From contig PBDG01000022.1 in assembly GCA_002717225.1 (NCBI GenBank), positions 5,649 to 47,433 of the forward strand: a DNA stretch of 41,785 nt, read 5' to 3'. This DNA comes from Rhodospirillaceae bacterium (GTDB lineage Bacteria > Pseudomonadota > Alphaproteobacteria > UBA828). The translations under genes were made by a program, and so were the position numbers. The notes beneath the pieces were generated by a model. It saw only the letters and a program-made list of their open reading frames with translations. It searched no databases and was not told the DNA's origin. Positions 33,826-41,785 of the stretch are shown in pieces; the first letter of the stretch is position 1; each line of letters begins with the position of its first letter.

Positions 33826-35490
33826 TTATCTACCTACCTCTTTGCTACGCAAAATGAAGCGCTGCACTTTGCCACTGGGCGTCTTGGGTAAGGCATCCAC
33901 GAATTCGATCTCGCGCGGATAGGAGTGACTTGATAAGCGGCGACGTACTAATTGCCTTAGTTCATCGGCTTGCTGGGGTGAGCCGTTATATCCAGCGCGA
34001 AGCACTACGAAGGCCTTGACGATTTCACCACGCTCCTCATCTGGCTTGCCGATGACAGCAGATTCCACAACCGCCGGATGTTCAATCAAACAGCTTTCAA
34101 CATCAAAAGGGCCAATACGGTATCCGGCGGAAAGAATTACATCGTCAGCACGACCCATGAATGTAAAGATGCCATCCAATCCAAGTTCAGCGGTATCACC
34201 AGTCAGAAAATAATCTCCGTGAAGTGGCGATTCCGCACCGCCCTGATATCCCTGAAAATGATAAAGCGGGGAATTCGCTATGTCGATGGCGATCTGTCCG
34301 GAGCCACCGGGCGCAACTTCTTCAAAATTCTCATCGAGTATCACCATGCGAAAACCTGGTACTGCCCTACCCATGGAGCCAAGCCGCATGGCATGGCTCA
34401 ATCCATGATGGTTACAGATTACCATGCCTACTTCTGTCTGACCGTAATGATCGCCAACCCGACATCCGAGATGTTCGCTAATCCAGCTAATTACCTCGGG
34501 GTTGAGCGGTTCGCCGCCACTGCAAGCAACTCTAAGGCGGCAATCACACGCATCCGCCAATTCATCTCCAGCAGCCATCATCATACGATAGGCAGTCGGT
34601 GCTGAGACGAGCGCGGTGATACCGTATTGCTCGAACATTTGATAACAACTCTCCGGGCTGAAAGCACCCTCGTAGAAATGTGTCGTCTGGCCGAGCACTA
34701 ACGGCCCGACCACAGCATAAAAGAGCCCATAGGCCCAGCCCGGATCAGCCATGTTCCAAAACCGGTCGTCGTCACGAAGTCCGATGCCATAGCGCATATA
34801 GACGATAATGTCAGCGAGCGCCCTCACAGGAACCTTTACACCCTTGGCACTACCTACGGTGCCTGAAGTGAACATCATGATGAAGGGGTCCTCGCCTGTA
34901 AGCATGACGGGTCCGAAGTCCGTCGGCTGTTCACTCATCGCTTGAGCAAAATCTATATCACCGACGCGCACATCTTCACCTGCCGAGCGAGTAACCAGCA
35001 TAACGGGTGGCGCATCCGCGATCTCGTCGAGTTTTGGACGATTGATGGCGTCGGTTACAACGAGCTTAGCAGCGCTACGTTCAAGGCGGTATTCAATAGC
35101 TTTGGGACCAAATGCGGTAAAGAGGGGCACATAGACCGCACCAGCGCGCCAAGTGCCAAGAGCGACGATGAAAAGCTCGGGGATGCGAGGTAGCATACAG
35201 GCAACCTGATCGCCCGGCTCTACACCCCGGGCAATCAGGAAATTGGCGAAGCGTGCCACACTCTCCTGCAGTTCATCGAAGTTGAGCGACGTGCTATCGC
35301 CATCATTGCCTTCCCAATTGAGCGCCACACGGTCAAACTCAGCCCAACGGTCGCACGCCTCGTAACAGACATTAATTCCACTCTCGAGATCGCCAGCAAG
35401 GAGGTCAGTAATGTCCGCCGGCTCAAAAGTGGCAACAAAACCTTCATAGTCTGGTGAAAAACTGTCACCCGTTACACTGTTATTCGCCAT
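33826..35490 (-). CDS. AMP-forming acyl-CoA synthetase/ligase (ANL superfamily)
   Basis: This enzyme activates a carboxylic acid to the acyl-AMP and then the acyl-CoA. The P-loop motif IMMFTSGTVGSAKGVKV, the YGQTEVGM motif, the hinge-region text FLTGDTAELGLDG and FMGRADDVILSAGYRIGPFDVES, and the C-terminal lysine motif LPKTPSGKVQRF are all intact. The pattern fits acetyl-CoA synthetase-like or medium-chain ligases; the acid cannot be read from sequence. The ATG at 35490 has GGGGAGG nine bases upstream and gives 554 residues, so the track start at 35508 is rejected. It is the first gene of the ligase-flavoprotein pair. Confidence 0.88.
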   Translation of the reverse strand: MANNSVTGDSFSPDYEGFVATFEPADITDLLAGDLESGINVCYEACDRWAEFDRVALNWEGNDGDSTSLNFDELQESVARFANFLIARGVEPGDQVACMLPRIPELFIVALGTWRAGAVYVPLFTAFGPKAIEYRLERSAAKLVVTDAINRPKLDEIADAPPVMLVTRSAGEDVRVGDIDFAQAMSEQPTDFGPVMLTGEDPFIMMFTSGTVGSAKGVKVPVRALADIIVYMRYGIGLRDDDRFWNMADPGWAYGLFYAVVGPLVLGQTTHFYEGAFSPESCYQMFEQYGITALVSAPTAYRMMMAAGDELADACDCRLRVACSGGEPLNPEVISWISEHLGCRVGDHYGQTEVGMVICNHHGLSHAMRLGSMGRAVPGFRMVILDENFEEVAPGGSGQIAIDIANSPLYHFQGYQGGAESPLHGDYFLTGDTAELGLDGIFTFMGRADDVILSAGYRIGPFDVESCLIEHPAVVESAVIGKPDEERGEIVKAFVVLRAGYNGSPQQADELRQLVRRRLSSHSYPREIEFVDALPKTPSGKVQRFILRSKEVGR

Positions 35491-35580
35491 AAACTGGCCT
35501 CCCCACAAACGCCCGCTTACATAGCGGTATTTTACTCCAACTAGCCGCCGGACTCCGCCCAGTATCGGAGCCCAACAATT

Positions 35581-35757
35581 TTACACACCTTGACTTAGCC
35601 AATTCTTAACAGCGCTTACCCCGCCAAAGCGAAGCGCAAGCATCTCATTGGACGTTGTCGCCAGCGGCGGCCTCATTTTCATCTCACACGTAAACGATCG
35701 GAACTTCGCTGCGTCCGAAAAGTGGTTTAGCTTCTTTCGAACTGTTGGCGAGCACAT
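35581..35757 (-). CDS. Small hypothetical ORF (58 residues) with strong ribosome binding site
   Basis: This frame is below the ORF-track cutoff. The ATG at 35757 follows GGAGGT with about 7 bases of A-rich spacing, the strongest Shine-Dalgarno match among the unexplained frames. The product would be a basic, soluble 58-residue peptide beginning MCSPTVRKKL and ending GGVSAVKNWLSQGV. No family is recognised. It lies in the otherwise empty gap of about 310 bases between acnA and the CoA ligase, on the same strand as both. It could be a real small gene, or a decayed fragment that kept its start. Confidence 0.35.
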   Translation of the reverse strand: MCSPTVRKKLNHFSDAAKFRSFTCEMKMRPPLATTSNEMLALRFGGVSAVKNWLSQGV

Positions 35758-35801
35758 TTTTTTACCTCCGCCCGCAATTCAAATAGATATGCTCATCACA
35801 C

Positions 35802-38498
35802 TTAAATTAACCCCGCGAGCCCTCTTAAGACATAGTGTAGTATTCCACCATGACGATAATATTCGGCCTCCTGCGTTGTATCGACGCGGCATTTCAGATC
35901 GAGCTTTTCTTCGCTGCCGTCAGCGCGGGTGATGCGGCAGGCGACCTCCATGCCCGGAGTGATACCAGCATGAACACCCTCAAGATCGATCACTTCAGAG
36001 CCGTCCAATTTCAAGGATTTACGTGTTACACCTTCGGGGAACAGGAGCGGCAACACACCCATACCAACCAAATTAGACCGGTGGATGCGCTCGAAACTTT
36101 CGGCTATTACCGCCTTGACGCCCAAGAGCCGTGTACCCTTAGCGGCCCAGTCGCGTGACGAACCAGTGCCGTATTCCTTACCAGCGATGACGACGAGTGG
36201 TATATCTTCTTCATCATAGATCATCGCCGCTTCAAACATGGAAGTCTGACGACCATCCGGCATGTGGCGCGTCAGACCGCCTTCGGTATCTGGAGCGAGC
36301 TCGTTGCGGATACGCACATTGGCGAATGTGCCGCGCATCATCACCTCGTGATTGCCGCGCCGGGAGCCATAGGAATTGAATTCCCTCTCGGGGACTTGGC
36401 GCTCAACGAGATAGGTGCCGCCAGGCGAATCATATTTGATCGCACCTGCTGGCGAGATATGATCGGTCGTTACACTGTCGCCTAGAAGCGCAAGGATGCG
36501 CGCACCTATAATGTCCGCAAGCTGTCTAGGTTTGGCCTCCATGCCATCGAAATAGGGCGGGTGCTTCACGTAGGTGCTGCCATCCTGCCAATCGTAGGTA
36601 AGGCCAGCCGGTGCATCGATCGCCCGCCACTCGGCGGATCCGGAGAAGGCGTCGGCATATTGCTCTCCAAACATCTCCGGTGTCACCGCCTGTTCGATTG
36701 CGGCACGCACCTCTCCATTGCTCGGCCAAATATCCTTGAGATAAACCGGCGCACCGCTTTCGTCCTCGCCGAGTGGCTCGGATGTAATATTGATATTCAT
36801 ACTACCGGCTATGGCATACGCCACTACGAGCGGCGGCGAAGCAAGATAGTTGGCACGGACATGCGGGCTAATGCGGCCCTCGAAATTCCGATTTCCAGAG
36901 AGCACCGAGGTAACGACGAGGTCGCCCTCGTTAATAGCAGAAACAATCTCATCAGCAAGCGGCCCAGAATTGCCGATACAGGTTGTGCAACCATAGCCCA
37001 CTATATTGAACCCGAGAGCGTCGAGGTCACCCTGCAGTCCAGCTTTGGCAAGATATTCGCTCACCACCTTAGAACCAGGTGCGAGGGAGGTCTTGACCCA
37101 GGGTTTGACTTTGAGGCCAAGCTTTACGGCATTGCGCGCTAGCAAGCCGGCGCCGAGCATAACGCTCGGATTGGAGGTATTAGTGCAACTGGTGATCGCG
37201 GCGATCACCACATCACCATGGGCGAGATTGTGATCCATTTCTGCGACCGATGCAGTGGCGTTACTCGCATCACTGGAAACGCCGAGATCGTCTGTCAGAG
37301 ATTTAGCAAAGGCTGGTGCTGCATCAACTAGAAAAATCTTATCCTGCGGTCGTTTTGGCCCGGCAATACTAGGAGTAACATCACCAAGATCGAGTTCAAG
37401 CGTATCTGTAAATACTGGGTCCGGCGTGCCGCTGTCGCGCCACATGCCCTGGGCCTTGGCATAGGCTTCGACAAGGGCTATGCGATCTTCGTCTCGCGCG
37501 GTGAAACGGAGATAATTAATGGTTTCAGCATCTACGGGGAAGAAACCGCAAGTGGCGCCATATTCTGGCGCCATATTAGCGATGGTCGCCTGATCCGCCA
37601 GCGATAACTCGTCGAGTCCGGGACCGAAGAATTCGACGAATTTTCCAACCACGCCCTTTTTGCGCAGCATCTGCACCACAGAAAGCACTAAATCGGTAGC
37701 AGTTGCGCCTTCCGCGAGCCCGCCAGTTAGACGGAAGCCAATCACCTCGGGCACCAACATGGAGACCGGTTGGCCGAGCATCGCAGCCTCAGCCTCAATG
37801 CCGCCGACCCCCCAGCCAAGAACCGCCAAGCCATTCACCATAGTGGTATGGCTGTCGGTACCGACCAGAGTATCAGGATAGGCTATTTCTGACGCTCCCA
37901 CCTCCGCCGTCCATACGACTTGAGCGAGATGTTCAAGATTGACCTGATGGCAAATGCCAGTGCCCGGCGGTACAACACGAAAGTTAGAGAATGCCTGCTG
38001 GCCCCAACGCAAAAAGGAATAACGCTCGCTATTGCGCTCCATCTCGATAGCAGTGTTCTCGGCAAGCGCCGTAGAGCTGGCGAAGCGGTCAACCATTACC
38101 GAATGGTCAATCACCAGGTCGACCGGCGAGAGTGGGTTAATCTTACTGACATCGCCGCCAAGCGCTTTCATGGCAGCACGCATCGCAGCAAGGTCAACCA
38201 CTGCTGGCACACCGGTGAAATCCTGCATGAGAACCCGCGCCGGGCGATAACTGATCTCCTGTTCAGAACGTCGATTCCTGAGCCAGGCAACGAGCCCCTT
38301 GATGTCGTTGACGGTCACGCTTTGGCCATCCTCGAACCGCAATAGGTTTTCCAGCAACACTTTGAGTGAATAGGGCATGCGGGAAATTTCGCCGAGCCCA
38401 GCGCTCTCTGCCGCTTCGAGGCTGAAATAATCATAGTTGCGTCCGCCGACAGTAAGGGTGCGGCGGGTGTTTAACGAATCCTGGCCAAGCGCAATCAC
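35802..38498 (-). CDS. acnA: Aconitate hydratase A
   Basis: Aconitase interconverts citrate and isocitrate in the TCA cycle, using a [4Fe-4S] cluster. The cluster cysteines appear as [13 protein letters not shown] and [14 protein letters not shown]. Other landmarks are [41 protein letters not shown], and the swivel-domain motif [16 protein letters not shown]. At 898 residues it matches AcnA/IRP-type enzymes rather than AcnB. The start is a GTG at 38498 with AGGAGA upstream. Its closeness to the ccm genes is a combination I recall from Rhodospirillales and relatives. Confidence 0.97.
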   Translation of the reverse strand: MIALGQDSLNTRRTLTVGGRNYDYFSLEAAESAGLGEISRMPYSLKVLLENLLRFEDGQSVTVNDIKGLVAWLRNRRSEQEISYRPARVLMQDFTGVPAVVDLAAMRAAMKALGGDVSKINPLSPVDLVIDHSVMVDRFASSTALAENTAIEMERNSERYSFLRWGQQAFSNFRVVPPGTGICHQVNLEHLAQVVWTAEVGASEIAYPDTLVGTDSHTTMVNGLAVLGWGVGGIEAEAAMLGQPVSMLVPEVIGFRLTGGLAEGATATDLVLSVVQMLRKKGVVGKFVEFFGPGLDELSLADQATIANMAPEYGATCGFFPVDAETINYLRFTARDEDRIALVEAYAKAQGMWRDSGTPDPVFTDTLELDLGDVTPSIAGPKRPQDKIFLVDAAPAFAKSLTDDLGVSSDASNATASVAEMDHNLAHGDVVIAAITSCTNTSNPSVMLGAGLLARNAVKLGLKVKPWVKTSLAPGSKVVSEYLAKAGLQGDLDALGFNIVGYGCTTCIGNSGPLADEIVSAINEGDLVVTSVLSGNRNFEGRISPHVRANYLASPPLVVAYAIAGSMNINITSEPLGEDESGAPVYLKDIWPSNGEVRAAIEQAVTPEMFGEQYADAFSGSAEWRAIDAPAGLTYDWQDGSTYVKHPPYFDGMEAKPRQLADIIGARILALLGDSVTTDHISPAGAIKYDSPGGTYLVERQVPEREFNSYGSRRGNHEVMMRGTFANVRIRNELAPDTEGGLTRHMPDGRQTSMFEAAMIYDEEDIPLVVIAGKEYGTGSSRDWAAKGTRLLGVKAVIAESFERIHRSNLVGMGVLPLLFPEGVTRKSLKLDGSEVIDLEGVHAGITPGMEVACRITRADGSEEKLDLKCRVDTTQEAEYYRHGGILHYVLRGLAGLI

Positions 38499-38555
38499 GA
38501 TGGCTTCTCCTATCTTTTCGGTATGACTCTAAAAATGGAGCGAGGAGTGTAGCAT

Positions 38556-38627
38556 TCAAACCTCTAACTCGGGAGGAGGGAGTTCTTCCGGTTCGGCCTT
38601 TTTTTGCTTCTTCTTACGACCTAGCAT
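38556..38627 (-). CDS. Possible 23-residue basic/acidic mini-ORF after the hydrolase
   Basis: An ATG overlapping the end of the hydrolase gene opens a 23-residue frame, MLGRKKKQKKAEPEELPPPE plus three residues. It has a lysine-rich start followed by a Glu/Pro-rich end. There is no convincing ribosome binding site. The composition is unusual for random sequence, and its reading frame differs from the hydrolase. It may be a chance frame. Confidence 0.2.
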   Translation of the reverse strand: MLGRKKKQKKAEPEELPPPELEV

Positions 38628-39405
38628 CGGCAATGAAGTTGCGTGCTGCCTCAATGACGGTCTCACACGCTTGGATGTGGGGCACATGGGAGCAATTGGG
38701 AATAAGCAATGTGCGCGCCCTCTCACCAACCCCAGCCTCGATACGACGCAATTGCTCAGGGGTGCCATATTGGTCTTCCGCTCCCTGAATGGCGAGGACC
38801 GGCGCCCTGATATTGCCAAGGATCTCTGGCGAAATAGACCAATCTCGGAACTCGGGCGAGAGCCAGATATCAGCCCAGCCATGAAACATTGTCTCCGTAT
38901 TGTTGCCATGATAGACGCTGAGGCGATTTTTCATATCACTCGCCTCGAATCGCTCGACGGTAGCCCGCACACCAGAGAGGGACTCCTCCTCGACAAAGAC
39001 ATGCGCCGCCTCTGCAACCACGCCGAGCGTGCGGGCGGGAAAGCGCGCAGCAAACAGTAGAGCGATGCTACCACCATCGCTATGGCCATAGAGAAAGACC
39101 TTGTCGAGGCCTAAAGAATTGAGCAACTCAGGCAAAACATGCTCCGCCTCACTCTCCATGAAATCCGGCTTGCGTTTGCTGGTCAGCGGATCTGAACCAC
39201 CATGCCCCTGGCGTTCATAGACCAGCGCACTACACCCTGTCGCACGCGCCAAGTTATCAGGGAAATGCTTCCATTGACCAATGCTACCAAGGCCCTCATG
39301 CAGAAAGACGATGGTTGGACCCAAGCGCCGACCCCCGCCATAGGTGAGTACGCGCAGCAGAGTGCCATCGGCGCAAACTCGCGAGACTGGTGGATCAACC
39401 GACAT
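38614..39405 (-). CDS. Alpha/beta-hydrolase fold protein
   Basis: This 263-residue enzyme has a complete catalytic triad. The nucleophile is Ser109 in LYGHSDGGS, the acid lies in IQGAEDQYGT, and the histidine is in NCSHVPH. The oxyanion strand is TIVFLHEGLGSIGQW. The HEGLG sequence at that position and GHSDGG as nucleophile elbow occur in a subgroup of esterases and C-C hydrolases often left unnamed. ATG 39405 has AGGGGG just upstream and is preferred over the GTG at 39441. It is divergent from ccmA and precedes acnA on the same strand; no specific pathway can be inferred. Confidence 0.85.
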   Translation of the reverse strand: MSVDPPVSRVCADGTLLRVLTYGGGRRLGPTIVFLHEGLGSIGQWKHFPDNLARATGCSALVYERQGHGGSDPLTSKRKPDFMESEAEHVLPELLNSLGLDKVFLYGHSDGGSIALLFAARFPARTLGVVAEAAHVFVEEESLSGVRATVERFEASDMKNRLSVYHGNNTETMFHGWADIWLSPEFRDWSISPEILGNIRAPVLAIQGAEDQYGTPEQLRRIEAGVGERARTLLIPNCSHVPHIQACETVIEAARNFIADARS

Positions 39406-39617
39406 AAACCCCCTGTTGCTCGAGATTAAACCTAGGCGCACGACGACGGTGAAAATAACTTTTGCTTGAAAAAATGTCTTAGCATGTTTGGGTCTACGCT
39501 CCTTTACCTTGCCGACCGAGTGACGCGCCGATAGCTTAACCAGTGTTTTTTAGATACACCGAGGTGCTTGGAGCATTTTTAGACTTGCCGGCAATTTGAC
39601 GCAACGACAGGAAAAGG

Positions 39618-40310
39618 ATGGTCAGCGACCACATAACACTCGAAGCACGCGATCTTGCCTGTGTCCGGGGGGGACGCCCAGTATTTAGGAGAGTTTCTTT
39701 TGCGCTTGAGCCGGGCGAAGCTCTTCTTTTGCGTGGCCCCAACGGCTCTGGCAAATCAAGCCTGTTGCGCATTCTCGCCGGGTATTTGCGCCCTGTGAAT
39801 GGCATGTTAGCGTGGAGAGGAGAGAATACGCTCCACACACCTGACGCACACCGTGCACGCACTCACTATGTTGGCCATTTGGAGGCTGTAAAGCCGACGC
39901 TCACCGTGGCCGAGCATCTTGCCTTCTGGTCTAGGATCAAGGGTTTTAACCAAGCGGCAGAGGGTATTCTCGCTGCGCTCGACCTTGAGGACCTTGCTGA
40001 TGTTCCCGGTCGCTTTCTCTCCGCCGGGCAAAAGCGTCGCCTGTCACTGACTCGCCTACTAGCTTCACCGGCAGAGCTATGGCTGTTGGACGAACCGAGC
40101 ATCACCCTCGACGTAGCATCGACCAGACGCCTAGAAACGATGCTCGCTCAGCACCGCGGACAGGGTGGCTTGACGGTGGTCGCAACCCATACGGAGATTG
40201 CCCTACCTGAAGCGAAGACCATCGATATGGCACAACACGCAGTGCCCGTGGAAGTACTTCTGGGCGCTGCACCAAAACAGTCGGGCGAACCGGATTACGG
40301 CGAATGGTAA
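39618..40310 (+). CDS. ccmA: Heme exporter ATP-binding protein CcmA
   Basis: CcmA is the ATPase of the CcmABCD complex, which releases holo-CcmE loaded with heme for cytochrome c maturation. Walker A LLLRGPNGSGKSSLLRIL, signature LSAGQKRRLSLTRLL, Walker B LWLLDEPSITLD and the H-loop VVATHTEIAL are present in 230 residues. The ATG has AGGAAAAGG upstream. The gene overlaps ccmB by 7 bases. The 212-base gap to the divergent hydrolase must hold its promoter, but I see no clear -35/-10 pair there. Confidence 0.95.
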   Translation: MVSDHITLEARDLACVRGGRPVFRRVSFALEPGEALLLRGPNGSGKSSLLRILAGYLRPVNGMLAWRGENTLHTPDAHRARTHYVGHLEAVKPTLTVAEHLAFWSRIKGFNQAAEGILAALDLEDLADVPGRFLSAGQKRRLSLTRLLASPAELWLLDEPSITLDVASTRRLETMLAQHRGQGGLTVVATHTEIALPEAKTIDMAQHAVPVEVLLGAAPKQSGEPDYGEW

Positions 40311-40972
40311 CGGCCTTTTTGAACCTGATCGGACGCGATCTCCGCCTCGCGCTGCGGGGCGGCATAGGCAGTTTAGTGGCAGTAGTCTTTTTCATCATTG
40401 CAGTGGCCCTCTTTCCGCTCGGCATAGGTCCGGAAAGCATCCTGTTGGAACGAGTGGCTCCCGGAGTACTTTGGGTCTGCGCCCTTTTAGCTACCATGCT
40501 GTCCTTAGGACGCATGTTCGAGGAGGACTACGAAGACGGCAGTCTTGAAATTACCGCGCTCGGCCCCCTCCCGCTAGAAGCGGTAGTGCTGGCCAAAGTG
40601 CTTAGCCATTGGTTGACCACCGGCCTTCCACTGATTATCGCTGCCCCGGTGTTAGCCGTCCTAGTCAACATGAGCACGGAAGGTTTTACCGTCCTCATGG
40701 TCTCTCTCCTCCTTGGCACGCCAATTCTTAGCTTGATTGGCTCAGTGGGCGCGGCACTCACGGTCGGACTCCGGCGTGGTGGGGTTTTGATTTCCCTCCT
40801 GGTGCTGCCGCTCTATGTTCCGGTATTAATATTCGGCGTAGGCGCAGTGGAGGGCGCTATATTCGGCTTGGGCGCGAGCGCTAATTTGCTTATTCTCGCT
40901 GGTGGCTTCCTTGTCGCCCTCGTGCTCACTCCCTGGGCCAGCGCGGCGGCACTCAGAATGGCTTTGGAGTAG
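40304..40972 (+). CDS. ccmB: Heme exporter membrane protein CcmB
   Basis: CcmB is the integral membrane partner of CcmA. The 222-residue protein shows about six membrane segments, beginning LVAVVFFIIAVALFPLGIGPE, and the family text APGVLWVCALLATMLSLGRMF, with FEEDYEDGSLE in the following loop. The LPLYVPVLIFG segment near the end is also typical. Its ATG lies inside the last codons of ccmA, indicating coupling, and ccmC follows after 18 bases. Confidence 0.95.
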   Translation: MVTAFLNLIGRDLRLALRGGIGSLVAVVFFIIAVALFPLGIGPESILLERVAPGVLWVCALLATMLSLGRMFEEDYEDGSLEITALGPLPLEAVVLAKVLSHWLTTGLPLIIAAPVLAVLVNMSTEGFTVLMVSLLLGTPILSLIGSVGAALTVGLRRGGVLISLLVLPLYVPVLIFGVGAVEGAIFGLGASANLLILAGGFLVALVLTPWASAAALRMALE

Positions 40973-40990
40973 GACGTAGCACGGAACGTT

Positions 40991-41743
40991 ATGGCCAAAC
41001 GTAAAAAGAAAACCAGTATTGGCATTCATTTCCTCGCTAATCCGGCGCGTTTTTTGCGCTTTGCACACAGAATCTTTCCATGGATTACGGTGATTGCTAT
41101 CATCTGCATCGTCGCCGGGCTCGTCCTCGGACTCGCCGTAGTGCCACCGGATTATCGACAGGGCGATGCTTACCGCATTATTTTCATCCATGTGCCGTCA
41201 TCCTGGATGGCACTGATGATCTACGTGATCATCGCTGTAGCATCGGCTGCAGGCTTTATTTGGCGCCACCCGCTAGCGGATCTTATTGGAAAATCTAGCG
41301 CACCGATCGGTGCATGTTTCACCTTTCTAAGCTTAGTTACCGGATCGCTCTGGGGCGAGCCGATGTGGGGGACCTGGTGGGTGTGGGACGCACGGGTAAC
41401 CTCAATGCTGGTACTGTTTTTTCTCTATCTCGGCTACATCGCACTCAACAGCGCCTATGACGACCCAACGAAGGGGGCGCGCGCCTCGGCCATTTTAGCG
41501 CTTGTTGGCATCGTTAATATCCCTATCGTCAAATTTTCTGTAGATTGGTGGAACACATTGCACCAGCCGGCGACTCTCTCAAAATTTGACCGACCATCCA
41601 TGGATTCCTCCATGATCGCGCCACTCCTACTGATGGCAACGGGTTTCATCGCGTTTTATCTTGTCGTACTAATTATACGCCTGCGCTCGGAAATTACCGC
41701 ACGGCGCATCCGCAATATGCGCCTAGCTCAGGTCGAAAATTAG
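40991..41743 (+). CDS. ccmC: Heme lyase/heme handling protein CcmC
   Basis: CcmC loads heme onto the chaperone CcmE in the periplasm. The tryptophan-rich WWD heme-handling motif is WGTWWVWDARVTS. Conserved histidines flank it in FIHVPSSWMA and in WWNTLHQP. About six membrane segments are visible in 250 residues, with a lysine-rich cytoplasmic start (MAKRKKKT). The stop is 42 bases from the window end; ccmD and ccmE would be expected next but lie outside. Confidence 0.96.
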   Translation: MAKRKKKTSIGIHFLANPARFLRFAHRIFPWITVIAIICIVAGLVLGLAVVPPDYRQGDAYRIIFIHVPSSWMALMIYVIIAVASAAGFIWRHPLADLIGKSSAPIGACFTFLSLVTGSLWGEPMWGTWWVWDARVTSMLVLFFLYLGYIALNSAYDDPTKGARASAILALVGIVNIPIVKFSVDWWNTLHQPATLSKFDRPSMDSSMIAPLLLMATGFIAFYLVVLIIRLRSEITARRIRNMRLAQVEN

Positions 41744-41785
41744 TCGACTTCTGAAAGATCACACTAAATTAATATGAAATATCAC

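Noticed and set aside
35648-35932. 94-residue plus-strand ORF before acnA end
   Set aside because: Overlaps the acnA 3' end on the other strand and has no recognised domain; the minus-strand 58-codon frame has the better start signal.
36561-37142. 193-residue plus-strand ORF
   Set aside because: Lies entirely antisense to acnA, whose motifs are intact on the other strand.
1-41785. CRISPR array, IS element, prophage, tRNA or rRNA gene
   Set aside because: No regularly spaced repeats, transposase or integrase motifs, or cloverleaf/rRNA-like stretches were recognised on either strand by eye.

Overview
The window looks like chromosomal DNA of an alphaproteobacterium, most likely near the Rhodospirillales. 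The evidence is AddAB in place of RecBCD, a short HPr kinase next to RapZ and a regulatory PTS, the kdsD-lptC-lptA-lptB block, amgK-murU, an NDUFA9-like gene beside uppP, and acnA beside ccmABC. Most genes are moderately GC-rich. No tRNA, rRNA, IS element, CRISPR array or prophage gene was seen.

Layout. (1) Positions 1-20035 are one long minus-strand series. From upstream (right) to downstream (left) it reads: kdsD, lptC, lptA, lptB (lipopolysaccharide/KDO supply and export); a dead rpoN and a dead hpf; ptsN, hprK, rapZ, EIIA-Man, HPr and EI (a sugar-transport-free regulatory PTS); ahcY; a dead sensor histidine kinase; tsaE, amgK, murU, addB, addA, trxA and an SDR. Many junctions are ATGA/GTGA stop-start overlaps, which suggests translational coupling. 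(2) 20257-23943 holds a divergent purM of unusual, archaeal-like sequence type, then rnd, an NDUFA9-like gene and uppP. (3) 24298-30277 is gltD-gltB (NADPH glutamate synthase) behind an AT-rich upstream region with a sigma70-like promoter and two palindromes. (4) 30416-32561 is an AT-rich two-gene insert: an HD-domain protein with a C-terminal GAF domain, followed by a homologous protein that has lost every HD metal ligand I can align. (5) 32603-35490 encodes a CoA ligase and an FAD oxidoreductase in tandem. (6) 35802-41743 holds acnA, an alpha/beta hydrolase and the divergent cytochrome c maturation genes ccmA, ccmB and ccmC, running to the window edge.

Most notable points. The sigma54 gene rpoN and the ribosome hibernation factor gene hpf are both still readable as decayed remnants in their usual place between lptB and ptsN. 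A histidine kinase C-terminus decays between ahcY and tsaE. The surrounding genes are intact, so the genome appears to be shedding regulators (sigma54, ribosome hibernation, a two-component sensor) while keeping the PTS cascade that usually accompanies sigma54. The best candidate for an undescribed system is the HD-GAF plus pseudo-HD pair. All family assignments come from reading motifs; no database search was run.
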